Shown one piece after another: positions 1 through 7,030 of a stretch of 64,000 nucleotides of DNA; the stretch's first letter is position 1; every line of letters starts with the position of its first letter. The notes below the pieces were generated by a model. The model saw nothing but the letters and a program-made list of their open reading frames with translations. It did no database searches and was not told the DNA's origin. Made by a program: the position numbers and the translations under genes. Source of the stretch: Streptomyces sp. HSG2 (lineage in GTDB: Bacteria; Actinomycetota; Actinomycetes; Streptomycetales; Streptomycetaceae); the NCBI RefSeq assembly GCF_016598575.1, contig NZ_CP066801.1:3348001-3412000 (forward strand), in the 5' to 3' direction.

Positions 1-180
1 GTCGGCGCGGACGCCGTCGAGCGGACGCAGATTGGCCGGGAGGACCCAGGGCACGTCCAGCGGACGCAGCGTCAGCCAGGCGACCAACGCGAGGTGAGCG
101 GTCAACAGGACGCACCCGATGACCCGGAGGCGGGGAGGGACACTGCCGCCGACGACGGAGCCTTGACGCTGCACGCCCAC
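1..180 (-). CDS. VanZ-like membrane protein, N-terminal part only
   Basis: The first about 60 codons of a minus-strand gene whose 3' end lies outside the window. The reading frame gives a short basic leader, a hydrophobic segment around residues 20-38 (VIGCVLLTAHLALVAW) and then TLRPLDVPWVLPANLRPL, which matches the start of actinobacterial VanZ-like proteins. That family is made of small polytopic membrane proteins, and outside VanZ of the teicoplanin system the role is mostly unknown. The start is a GTG at 180 or 174; neither has a convincing ribosome site. It is divergent from nothing and lies downstream of the lipoprotein gene at 272-877 on the same strand, so it may be the tail of that operon. 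The family call rests on remembered sequence similarity. Confidence 0.6.
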   Translation of the reverse strand, partial: MGVQRQGSVVGGSVPPRLRVIGCVLLTAHLALVAWLTLRPLDVPWVLPANLRPLDGVRAD

Positions 181-271
181 CAAGACGCGACGGGTCGGAA
201 AATCGGTTCCTGCCCGTACGTCCCCTTCGGCTGAGGCGTGCGCCACACCCCGGAGGGGGTCGGCCGTGCCC

Positions 272-877
272 TCAGCCCCCGGTGACGCGTCCGGACGGCG
301 GCTCGTTTCCGCCCGGCCGTGCCCGCACCTCGTCCGTGCAGGTGTAGCGGAGTGGCTCCTCCGTGCCGGGGCCGCCCAACACCACCGAGCCCTCGTCCTC
401 GGCGGCGGCGGAGTCCGAGAAGGTGCACACGATCTGCGCGAGGGCGTACGAGGTGAGGTCCTCCGGCGAGGTGCCGAGCCGCAGGGTGTCCGCGGGGTCG
501 CCGCGCCGAGGTCCGCCGACCGTCGTCTCCCGTACGTCGCTGGTGTAGCCGGCCTCCTGCTCGGCGGCCGACGGAGGGGTCGCCAGCTCGTCCAGGAGGG
601 CCTGCGCGGCCAACACCCTTCGGGAGTCCTCCGATCCGCCGGGTGTCCGCACCGTGCGGTCCACGGCCACCAGCGAGGACCCGCACAGCAGGAACACCCG
701 CACCGGCACCCCGCCGGCGCTCTCGGAGCGGGAGTCCGACGGCGTCGACGCGCACCTGGCCCGGGACGGGGCGGGACCGTACTCCGTCGGCACCTCCGTG
801 GCCCGGATACCGCAACCCGCGAGCAGCGTCCCGAGCGCGAGGAGGGCGAGGAGCGCGGGCAGTCGGCGTGTCGTCAT
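272..877 (-). CDS. lipoprotein, GerMN-type, afsQ operon
   Basis: A 201-residue secreted lipoprotein. The N-terminus has a twin-arginine-like basic start (MTTRRLP), a hydrophobic stretch and a lipobox LLAGC at about residue 22, so the mature protein should be lipid-anchored outside the membrane. The rest looks like a GerMN-type sporulation/germination lipoprotein domain, as in the lipoprotein genes that sit beside two-component systems in Streptomyces (SCO4905 by synteny, from memory). Its ATG (877-875) overlaps the TGA of the sensor kinase gene by 4 bp (ATGA), so translation is probably coupled. The position suggests a role in sensing with AfsQ2 at the envelope, but that is inference. A possible substrate or ligand cannot be seen. 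Confidence 0.8.
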   Translation of the reverse strand: MTTRRLPALLALLALGTLLAGCGIRATEVPTEYGPAPSRARCASTPSDSRSESAGGVPVRVFLLCGSSLVAVDRTVRTPGGSEDSRRVLAAQALLDELATPPSAAEQEAGYTSDVRETTVGGPRRGDPADTLRLGTSPEDLTSYALAQIVCTFSDSAAAEDEGSVVLGGPGTEEPLRYTCTDEVRARPGGNEPPSGRVTGG

Positions 878-2514
878 CGTTCCCCTCCGTTCCCCTCCGG
901 TCCGTCGGGCTCCGGCTCCGCGCGGTCGTCCCGCGACCCGGCGGTGCTCTTGGGGTCGTCCGTTCCCCGGCCGTCGCCACCGTCCGCGCCCGGGAGGGCG
1001 GAGGCGTCCCGGGGCAGCCGCAGCGTGAAGACGGCCCCTCCCTCGGCGGAGTTGGACGCCGTGATCTCCCCGCCGTGGATGTGCGCGTTCTCCAAGGCGA
1101 TGGAGAGGCCGAGGCCGCTGCCCTCGGAGCGCGGGCGGGAGGCGCTGGCCTTGTAGAAGCGGTCGAAGACGTGTGGCAGAACGTCCTCCGGGATGCCGGG
1201 TCCGTGGTCCCGCACCCGGATCGTGACGGCGTCCGGCTCCTCCCGCACGGAGACCCGCACCGGGGACCCGCCGTGTTTGAGGGCGTTGCCGATCAGATTG
1301 GCGACGATCACGTCGAGCCTGCGCGGGTCGAGGCGGGCGTGGACGCCGCGATCGGCGTCCAATTCGACGGCGTCCAGCCACGCCCTGGCGTCCACGCAGG
1401 CGGTGATCTGGTCGGCGACGTCGACGTCGTCGAGGACGAGCCGCGCCGTGCCGGCGTCGAAGCGCGTGACCTCCATGAGGTTCTCGACCAGGTTGTTCAA
1501 CCTCCGCGTCTCGCCCACCACGAGACGCACCGCGGGTTCGATCATCGGGTCGATGCCGCCGCTCTCCGAGTCCAGTTCCTCCTCCAGGACCTCCGTCACG
1601 GCGGTGAGGGCGGTCAGCGGGGTACGGAGCTCGTGGCTCATGTCCGCGACGAAGCGCCGGGACGCCTGTTCCCGGGCGGCCATCTCGCTGACCCTCTTCT
1701 CCAGCGCCGCCGCGGCGCTGTTGAACGTCCTGGACAGATCGGCGAGTTCATCGGTGCCGGACACTCGCAGCCGGGTGTCCAGCCTGCCCTCGCCAAGACG
1801 TCGGGCCGCGACTCCCAGGCGCTGGACCGGCTTGAGGACCGTGGACGCCGCGGCCTGGGCGAGCAGCGCCGAGCCGATCAGCGCCAACGCGGTGGCCACC
1901 CCCAGCGACCACGCCAAGGACTCCAGGTCCTCCGCCTCGGGCTCCAGGGACTTGAACATGTAGCCGGTCGTCCCGCCGCCGATCACCCTGGCACCGGCGA
2001 CCAGGTAGGGGGTGTCGCCTCGGGAGATCCGCTGCCAGTAGAGGTGGTAGGGGGCGGAGTCGGCGTCCGACGGCTCCTGTTCCTCGTTCACGGCCGCGCG
2101 CAGACGCTCCGGTACGTCGGACAACGAGAACCCGCCCAGTCCGCCGGAGCCGCCGAACACCGTCCCGCCGCCGGCGTCCTCGGCCACGAGCAGCACGCCG
2201 AAGCGCTGACTGCTGGTGGCCATCTGACCGGCGGTGTGCTGCAACTCGTCCTGGGTGGGGTGCTCCGGAAGTGACCCCGCGCGGTTCTGCATCTCCTGCT
2301 CGAAGTCGCCGAGGACGGCGTCCTGGGCGCGGGTGAGGACCGCTTCGCGGTTCAGCCAGTAGGCGATGCCGGACGCCGACACCGCCGCGGTGAGCGCCAC
2401 CAGACCGAAGACGACGACCAGTCGGAGTCGCAGGCTGGTCAGGCGCAGCCGCGAGAGGAGCCCCCGGCGCGCCGCGGACCACCCGCGTCCGCGTCCCGGC
2501 CACCGGCCGGTCAC
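874..2514 (-). CDS. afsQ2: sensor histidine kinase AfsQ2
   Basis: A 546-residue membrane sensor kinase, partner of AfsQ1. In order it has a basic N-terminus, a first membrane segment (about 25-50), an extracytoplasmic sensor region (about 50-190), a second membrane segment, a HAMP linker, a dimerisation/phosphoacceptor helix with MSHELRTP (His294) and a HATPase domain with the N box (NLIGNALKHGG), DHGPGIP and GLGLS motifs. The start is a GTG at 2514 that overlaps the afsQ1 stop as GTGA, so the two genes are coupled. In S. coelicolor AfsQ1/Q2 answers nitrogen-related signals (glutamate medium) and influences antibiotic production and nitrogen assimilation. The C-terminus carries an acidic, low-complexity tail of about 40 residues. 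The assignment rests on gene order with afsQ1 and sigQ and on domain layout. Confidence 0.93.
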   Translation of the reverse strand: MTGRWPGRGRGWSAARRGLLSRLRLTSLRLRLVVVFGLVALTAAVSASGIAYWLNREAVLTRAQDAVLGDFEQEMQNRAGSLPEHPTQDELQHTAGQMATSSQRFGVLLVAEDAGGGTVFGGSGGLGGFSLSDVPERLRAAVNEEQEPSDADSAPYHLYWQRISRGDTPYLVAGARVIGGGTTGYMFKSLEPEAEDLESLAWSLGVATALALIGSALLAQAAASTVLKPVQRLGVAARRLGEGRLDTRLRVSGTDELADLSRTFNSAAAALEKRVSEMAAREQASRRFVADMSHELRTPLTALTAVTEVLEEELDSESGGIDPMIEPAVRLVVGETRRLNNLVENLMEVTRFDAGTARLVLDDVDVADQITACVDARAWLDAVELDADRGVHARLDPRRLDVIVANLIGNALKHGGSPVRVSVREEPDAVTIRVRDHGPGIPEDVLPHVFDRFYKASASRPRSEGSGLGLSIALENAHIHGGEITASNSAEGGAVFTLRLPRDASALPGADGGDGRGTDDPKSTAGSRDDRAEPEPDGPEGNGGER

Positions 2515-3188
2515 GGGGGCGGATCCAGTCGGTAGCCCACGCCGCGAACGGTCCGGATCAGGGTCGGCGACGACGGCACGTCCTCGACCTTGGCACGCAG
2601 CCGCTGCACACAGGCGTCGACCAGGCGGGAGTCGCCGAGGTAGTCGTGCTCCCACACCAGCCGCAGCAGTTGCTGCCGGGACAGCGCCTGCCCGGGACGC
2701 CTGCTGAGTTCCAGCAACAGCCGCAGCTCGGTCGGGGTGAGTTGGAGATCCTCGCCGTTCTTGGTGACGCTCATGGCGGCCCGGTCGATGACGAGGCCGC
2801 CGAAGGTCGCCGCGTCGTTGGACTCCCGTTCGCCGCGCCGCAGCACGGCCCTGATCCGAGCATCCAGCACACGCCCCTGGACGGGCTTGACGACGTAGTC
2901 GTCGGCGCCCGACTCCAGCCCGACGACCACGTCGATGTCGTCGCTCCGGGCGGTGAGCAGGATGATGGGCAACTGGTCGGTGCGGCGGATGCGGCGACAC
3001 ACCTCGAAGCCGTCGATGCCGGGCAGCATCACGTCCAGCACGACCAGGTCCGGGCGCTGTTCGCGCAGCAGCGTCAGACCGGCCTCACCGCTGGCAGCGG
3101 TCGCCACCCGGTGCCCCTGGCGCGTCAGGGAGAGCTCCAGGGCCGTGCGGATGGCGTCGTCGTCCTCGATCAGCAACAGGGAAGGCAC
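2511..3188 (-). CDS. afsQ1: response regulator AfsQ1 (OmpR family)
   Basis: A 225-residue response regulator with a receiver domain (acidic pocket EDDD at 8-11, phosphoacceptor Asp52 in VLDVMLPG, Lys101 in VVKP) and a C-terminal winged helix (LTPTELRLLLEL through RTVRGVGYRL). Length and sequence match AfsQ1 as I recall it, which fixes the GTG at 3188 as start; an ATG at 3197 would add three residues. Phosphorylated AfsQ1 activates pathway-specific antibiotic regulators and sigQ and represses nitrogen assimilation genes in S. coelicolor. It is divergent from sigQ with a shared regulatory region of about 210 bp that holds a perfect copy of the AfsQ1 site. It overlaps afsQ2 by 4 bp. Confidence 0.95.
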   Translation of the reverse strand: MPSLLLIEDDDAIRTALELSLTRQGHRVATAASGEAGLTLLREQRPDLVVLDVMLPGIDGFEVCRRIRRTDQLPIILLTARSDDIDVVVGLESGADDYVVKPVQGRVLDARIRAVLRRGERESNDAATFGGLVIDRAAMSVTKNGEDLQLTPTELRLLLELSRRPGQALSRQQLLRLVWEHDYLGDSRLVDACVQRLRAKVEDVPSSPTLIRTVRGVGYRLDPPP

Positions 3189-3277
3189 GGGGCACATTCT
3201 TGCCCATGCGCGGGGGGTGTCTCGACCCCCCGGTGTCGTGCCGCCGCCTCGCGGGAGGGCGATCGGGGTCGCGCCCG

Positions 3278-3321
3278 GCGACAGGCCGGGGCGACAGGCC
3301 CTGTGACAGGTCTGTGACAGT
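3278..3321. promoter_or_regulatory. AfsQ1 box array between afsQ1 and sigQ
   Basis: Four GYGACAG units lie in the same direction at 3278, 3291, 3303 and 3314 (spacing 13, 12 and 11 bp). The last two form GTGAC-N6-GTGAC (3303-3318), which is exactly the published AfsQ1 recognition pattern GTnAC-n6-GTnAC. The two GCGAC copies upstream are weaker look-alikes and could extend binding. The site lies upstream of both divergent genes, so it may give autoregulation and sigQ activation. Confidence 0.85.
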
Positions 3322-3399
3322 CGGCGGACACCCCGATGAACTGCCCCGGGCAGGATTCTCGACACAGACACCACGGGAGTCCACGACGGGGGGCGCGCG

Positions 3400-4185
3400 A
3401 TGAGCACACTGCACGGCACCAACACCAGCGCAGTGGTCACGCGCCTGCACGGGGCGCAGCCGCGTCGGGCTCCGGGGAAGACCGGTGCCGAGGGCGGCGC
3501 CCCCCGCGCGAACGGGTTCGAACGCGCGGGGGGACGGGGGCGCGCTCGCGGCACCGGGCGTCAACACACCGTCGGCATGGCGGTGGTGGACGCCCACAAG
3601 GGGGACCGGGGGGACACCTCCGGGGGAGCGTACGGGGAGGGGACGAGGGAGCCTCGCTCCCTGTCCGAGGCGGAGTTCACCGCCTACGTCCGGGAGCGTC
3701 GCGCCTCCCTGTACGCCACCGCCTACCACCTCACCGGCGACCGCCACGAGGCCGAGGACCTGCTGCAGAGCGCGCTGTTCTCGACCTACCGGGCGTGGGA
3801 CAGGATCAGCGACAAGGCCGCCGTCGGCGGGTACCTCCGTCGGACGATGACCAATCTGCACATCAGCGCGTGGCGCCGCCGCAAGCTGAACGAGTACCCG
3901 ACCGAGGAACTCCCGGAGACCGTCGGCGACACGGACGCGATGCGGGGGACGGAGCTGCGCGCGGTCCTGTGGCAGGCCCTTGCCCGGCTGCCCGAGCCAC
4001 AGCGCACGATGCTGGTCCTGCGGTACTACGAGGGACGTACGGATCCGGAGATCGCCGACATACTCGACATCAGCGTCGGCACGGTGAAGTCCAGCATCTG
4101 GCGGTCGCTGCGTCGGATGCGGGACGACGAGGTCCTCGCCTCGGGGCGGGACCGGGGCGACGCCTTCGGGGAGCTGGCGGGCTGA
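3400..4185 (+). CDS. sigQ: sigma factor SigQ (SigE-family ECF)
   Basis: A 261-residue RNA polymerase sigma factor. The first about 85 residues are a low-complexity, poorly conserved extension. Region 2 starts near SEAEFTAYVRERRASLYATAYHLTG and includes DRHEAEDLLQSAL; region 4 (LPEPQRTMLVLRYYEG, then DISVGTVKSSIWRSLRRM) supplies the -35-binding helix-turn-helix. It belongs to the small SigE/SCO-type group without an adjacent anti-sigma gene. By position it is sigQ, which in S. coelicolor is controlled by AfsQ1 and counteracts its output. The ATG at 3400 is preceded by a purine-rich stretch; a start further in (near 3577) would remove the odd N-terminal extension and cannot be excluded. Confidence 0.88.
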   Translation: MSTLHGTNTSAVVTRLHGAQPRRAPGKTGAEGGAPRANGFERAGGRGRARGTGRQHTVGMAVVDAHKGDRGDTSGGAYGEGTREPRSLSEAEFTAYVRERRASLYATAYHLTGDRHEAEDLLQSALFSTYRAWDRISDKAAVGGYLRRTMTNLHISAWRRRKLNEYPTEELPETVGDTDAMRGTELRAVLWQALARLPEPQRTMLVLRYYEGRTDPEIADILDISVGTVKSSIWRSLRRMRDDEVLASGRDRGDAFGELAG

Positions 4186-4358
4186 GGGGCCGGAAGATCC
4201 CTCGCGTCGCGGCCCGGAGGGGCGTCCGTCGGCCGGCGCGCGAGCCGCGCCTCGGGCCGGGGCGCACGGGGGAGGGGGAGCGGGGCCGGAGGGCCGGGGG
4301 GTCCGTCCGGTCCCGCCCCACGAGTCGCCGGGACGAGGGTCCCCGGCCGGCGGGGCCG

Positions 4359-4994
4359 TCAGGCGGCCGAGGGCGTCTGGGACCGTCCGCTCGCCGCGGC
4401 GTCGGACAACCGTCCCAGTGCCTCCTCCCGACCGCAGGCGTGGGCGCCCAACGCCGTCTGCCGGGCGATGATCGAACGCTCCCGCCGCATCAGCCGCCAA
4501 CCGCGCCGCAGCAGGAACGGCACCGACTTGCGTCCCTCCCGCAGATCCCGGGCGAACCGGCGGCGGAACGTCGCGACCGGTCCCCGGCTCAGGCAGAGAG
4601 CGTCGGCGAGGACGCCCGCCTCACGGCAACGGGCGACGATCTCGGCGGCGAAGATTCCCTCCGCGACGAACAGGGGCGCGTCCCCGATGTCCACCGCTTC
4701 CTCGCCCGTACGCGCGCTGAGCGAGATGTCGTAGACGGGCACCCGGGTGCGGCCGGTGGCGCACAGCTCCGTGATCGCGGAGACGGCCGCGTCGGCGTCC
4801 CAGGACCCGGGGTGGTCCCAGTCGACGGCCGAGCTCCCGGGGAGCGGGGGGAGCGTGGGGTCGTCGCGCTCCTTGTAGAAGTCGTCGAGCCGCAGCACCG
4901 GCAGGCCGGAGCGGGCCGCGAGCAACGACTTGCCGGAACCGGAGGGGCCGCTGAGCAGCGCGACCCGGGTCTGTATGGGCGGTTGGGAACTCAC
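4359..4994 (-). CDS. uridine kinase-like P-loop ATPase
   Basis: A 211-residue P-loop kinase. Walker A is GPSGSGKS at residues 16-23, followed by the LDDFYK motif that, in uridine/cytidine kinases and phosphoribulokinases, holds the catalytic Asp and binds the nucleoside. FVAEGIFAAEIV is the likely Walker B strand and the RFARDLREGRKS segment the lid. The family phosphorylates uridine or related nucleosides with ATP or GTP. The start is a GTG at 4994. It faces sigQ tail to tail and is head to head with the small secreted protein gene. Substrate is inferred from the family; it could be another small-molecule kinase. Confidence 0.82.
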   Translation of the reverse strand: MSSQPPIQTRVALLSGPSGSGKSLLAARSGLPVLRLDDFYKERDDPTLPPLPGSSAVDWDHPGSWDADAAVSAITELCATGRTRVPVYDISLSARTGEEAVDIGDAPLFVAEGIFAAEIVARCREAGVLADALCLSRGPVATFRRRFARDLREGRKSVPFLLRRGWRLMRRERSIIARQTALGAHACGREEALGRLSDAAASGRSQTPSAA

Positions 4995-5165
4995 GGGTCA
5001 CCAGTGTGGGGCATCGATCGCCCTGGGTACGACCTCGCGGGCCCTTGGTGCAGCGCGCATCACACCACGACCACGCTCCGCGTCGAACGCGTCACGTTCC
5101 GCAGCGACTTCGGGGTAGGCTGACGACACTTCGACGGCATCCCACAGCGAGAGGTGACGACAGCG

Positions 5166-5573
5166 ATGGCCCGACACGCGTCCCCCCGGACTCCCACGGC
5201 CCGGCGCGCCCTGATCGCGCTGGCGACGGCGGGGGCGGCCCTGGGCGCGGGCGCGCCACTCGCCGCCGCGGACGGTGGGGAGTCCCTCGCCGGTCTGGCG
5301 CAGACCCGCCCCACCTCCCTGGGTGAGGTGGATCCCGAGTCCGGTCTGGCCGCGACGACCGGCGTCGTCGGTCATGTCGCCGGCGCGGTGACTGGGCTCA
5401 AGCCCAATCCGCTCGCGGGCACCGGCGTCGACCCGCTGGACAACGGCGTGGGGACACGGGTGGCCGACTTTCGGCCGGTGGCGACGCGGACCGTCACCGG
5501 ACCCGTTGCCCAAGCCGAGTCGATCGGCGGCATGCCGGTGGTCGGGCAGGCGGCCGGGCTGCTCGGGGCCTGA
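5166..5573 (+). CDS. small secreted protein
   Basis: A 135-residue protein with an export signal: basic start (MARHASPRTPTARRA), a hydrophobic core (about 16-30) and an Ala-rich cleavage region near APLAAADG. The mature part is rich in Gly, Val and Pro with no Cys and no catalytic motif that I recognise. The start is the ATG at 5166, with GAGAGG (5149-5154) as ribosome site 11 nt upstream; the GTG at 5154 is part of that site and is rejected. It is the last core gene before the accessory island, whose left end lies 64 bp after the stop codon. Function is not known. Confidence 0.75.
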   Translation: MARHASPRTPTARRALIALATAGAALGAGAPLAAADGGESLAGLAQTRPTSLGEVDPESGLAATTGVVGHVAGAVTGLKPNPLAGTGVDPLDNGVGTRVADFRPVATRTVTGPVAQAESIGGMPVVGQAAGLLGA

Positions 5574-5636
5574 CGGCTCCCGAGCGACCGGCCTCGCTCG
5601 GGTCGGTGGACCCGGTGACCGGATTCTTGGGCGCAG

Positions 5637-5663
5637 GCCCCGTCCTTCAGGGCGGGGTTAGCC
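5637..5663. repeat. IS200/IS605-type element end, left edge of island
   Basis: A hairpin with TTCA loop (CCCCGTCC/GGGCGGGG, 5638-5657) followed by TTAGCC. The same end, with three differences, is found inverted at 48313-48339 next to the tnpA gene of another element, so this marks the tnpA-side end of an IS200/IS605-type element and the left boundary of the island. Confidence 0.65.
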
Positions 5664-5695
5664 CATCCTCGGCCCGAGGCGCGCAGCGCCGAGCC

Positions 5696-5896
5696 TCACT
5701 CCGCGTCCCGACGGCGACGCGCCGGATGGGCGGCACGCCAGGCATCGATGCCGTCGACGGGCCACAGCGATGCGCGGCCGACCTTCACCGGCTTTGGGAA
5801 GTCGGGCGCCCGGTTGGCGAGGTTGTAGACGCTCTGCCGGTTGATGCCAAGTCGTTCGGCGGCCTGGGTGGTCGTGAGGTAGCCGGGGATGTCCAT
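5696..5896 (-). CDS. small HTH (AlpA/excisionase-type) DNA-binding protein
   Basis: A 66-residue protein that is almost entirely one winged helix-turn-helix of the excisionase/AlpA type: YLTTTQAAERLGINRQSVYNLA (first half TTTQAAERLGI, recognition helix NRQSVYNLA) and then the wing PKPVKVGRASLWPVDGIDAW. Such proteins act as excisionases or as small repressors. It starts at the ATG at 5896 and reads away from the truncated tnpB; a 16-bp imperfect palindrome (5919-5957) lies between the two. It occupies the slot that tnpA has in the related element at 47.4-48.3 kb. It may control tnpB or the element, or be cargo; the sequence cannot decide. Confidence 0.7.
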   Translation of the reverse strand: MDIPGYLTTTQAAERLGINRQSVYNLANRAPDFPKPVKVGRASLWPVDGIDAWRAAHPARRRRDAE

Positions 5897-5918
5897 GGGT
5901 TCACGGTATCCGCATGCG

Positions 5919-5957
5919 GTAGGTCGTCTACTGCTATGTTGGCAGTAGATCAGCTAC
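5919..5957. promoter_or_regulatory. imperfect palindrome between HTH gene and tnpB
   Basis: The arms GTAGGTCGTCTACTGC (5919-5934) and GCAGTAGATCAGCTAC (5942-5957) are inverted repeats with 13 of 16 positions paired and a 7-nt spacer. The site lies 23 nt upstream of the HTH start and 19 nt before the tnpB start and is far richer in A and T than its surroundings. It is a natural candidate operator for the HTH protein. Confidence 0.6.
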
Positions 5958-5975
5958 TCGATAAGGGGGTGTGGG

Positions 5976-6275
5976 GTGCAGTTGCGCTACAACTACCGGC
6001 TGTACCCCACAGCCGGGCAACGGAAGGAACTCGCGAAAGCATTCGGCTGCGCCCGAGTCGTCTTCAACGACGCCCTCCGCGCACGGCGGGAAACGCACGC
6101 GGCGGGGCTGCCGTACATCAAGGACACCGACCTTCAGAAGCAGGTCATCACCGCTGCGAAGCGCACCGAGGAACGGGGCCGGCTCGCCGAGGTGTCCTCC
6201 GTGGTCCTTGTGCAGGCGCTTGCCGACCCGCACACCGCCTACCGGAACTTCTTCGCCTCCGTCACCGGCAAGCGC
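5976..6275 (+). pseudogene. tnpB: tnpB (RNA-guided nuclease), N-terminal fragment
   Basis: A GTG start gives MQLRYNYRLYPTAGQRK, the typical beginning of IS200/IS605 TnpB (OrfB), continuing through FGCARVVFNDALRAR and RNFFASVTGKR, after which homology stops at about codon 100. The run-on frame (to 6509) is Pro/Arg-rich and unlike TnpB. The RuvC-like catalytic residues and the zinc ribbon, which lie in the missing two thirds, are absent, so it cannot be an active nuclease. TnpB is the guide-RNA nuclease from which Cas12 evolved. No tnpA accompanies it. Confidence 0.8.
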
Positions 6276-6655
6276 AGGGCGCCTCACGGACAGGGTGAAG
6301 TGGTCCACCACCCCGTCCAGACCCAGATCCCGCCCCACCGCGCAGCCCCTTCCACCCGCCCCCGTGATCGGCATTCGGGCTGGACGGTAAGAGCACGGCC
6401 GCACACCGGGCACGGACATTCACGAAGTGGCCCGGCAAGGCGGGCGGACCTGGTACGGGCGCCCAGGGCCGATGGCACGTACTCCCGGAGCGCGCGGCCG
6501 GTCAGCTGAGGGGGATGGCGTACGCGCGCGAAGATGCCTGCCGATGATCGCCTCGCGGAGATGTCCGGAGATGACGTGGTCTTCTTCGACGCCCATCCGT
6601 CGGGCCTTCGTCGTTCGGGAATGGTGCATGCGGTCGGCCGGAGAATCGACTACGG
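6276..6655. other. stretch without a recognised gene
   Basis: Between the end of tnpB homology and the putative hflX promoter I see open frames on both strands, but none has a ribosome site, a start in a sensible place or a recognisable family. A minus-strand frame contains CPVCGRAL, which could be a decayed zinc-finger remnant. The stretch is probably debris from the insertion history. Confidence 0.4.
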
Positions 6656-7030
6656 TTGACAGCGTGTGAGATTCGGCAATGACCATCTGTGACGCGGTGC
6701 GGGGCGCGATGCCCCAAGCGGCCCTCTGCTGAGCCCTCCGGCGCGATGTACCGCCGGGCGCGGCTCGTGGGCTGTGCTGCTCGTGGCCTGCCCGTTGTTG
6801 CCGACGGTGTTCACCTCTCCCCCCTTAAGCCCTGGCCTTGCTCTGCCCGTTTCTTCGACGGGTTTGACGGGCCAACCATGCATCCGGCTGTGTTGATCCG
6901 TCCCGTACGTCCCGGATGGGTGCCCTGCGCTGAGGCCAGCGAACGATTCCGCGACCGGCGGGGCCCCAGGAAGACGGAGCGCACCCGTGCCGGGCCCTGT
7001 CGGCGGTCTCCGCCACAGAAAGGACTTCAT
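6656..7030 (+). promoter_or_regulatory. long structured leader of hflX with mini-ORF
   Basis: A perfect -35 hexamer TTGACA lies at 6656-6661; the -10 is not clear (GACCAT at a 19-nt spacing is the best guess). An ORF of 17 codons, MTICDAVRGAMPQAALC, runs from 6679 to 6732. After it come several inverted repeats: CCGGCG/CGCCGG (6738-6757), CCCGT/ACGGG (6846-6862), whose left arm can instead pair with 6867-6872, CATCCGG/CCGGATG (6881-6918) and CGCTG/CAGCG (6928-6941). About 340 nt of leader before a gene with a good ribosome site is unusual in this window and fits attenuation, but no leader RNA is proven. Confidence 0.5.

Larger units (their letters stand above)
5637..6275 (+). mobile_element. 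IS200/IS605-type remnant with HTH gene and truncated tnpB
   Basis: The element starts with the terminal hairpin at 5637, carries a minus-strand HTH gene where tnpA normally lies, and then a plus-strand tnpB that loses homology after about 100 codons. No right end is seen directly after the break; a similar TTCA hairpin occurs 10.6 kb away at 16246-16262. The element therefore looks broken or split by the island. Confidence 0.55.

Noticed and set aside
643..2274. Long plus-strand open frame opposite afsQ2
   Set aside because: It is the antisense shadow of afsQ2 in very GC-rich DNA: no ribosome site, no recognisable domain, biased His/Gly/Val composition. The same holds for the long frames opposite the ALDH, mutase, carboxylase and pckG genes.
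6420..6686. Minus-strand frame of 88 codons upstream of hflX
   Set aside because: No family, no ribosome site, overlaps the likely hflX promoter.
6879..7030. In-frame N-terminal extension of HflX from an ATG at 6879
   Set aside because: No ribosome site at 6879, whereas AGAAAGGA lies correctly before the ATG at 7031, and the extension is Arg/Pro-rich without family similarity.
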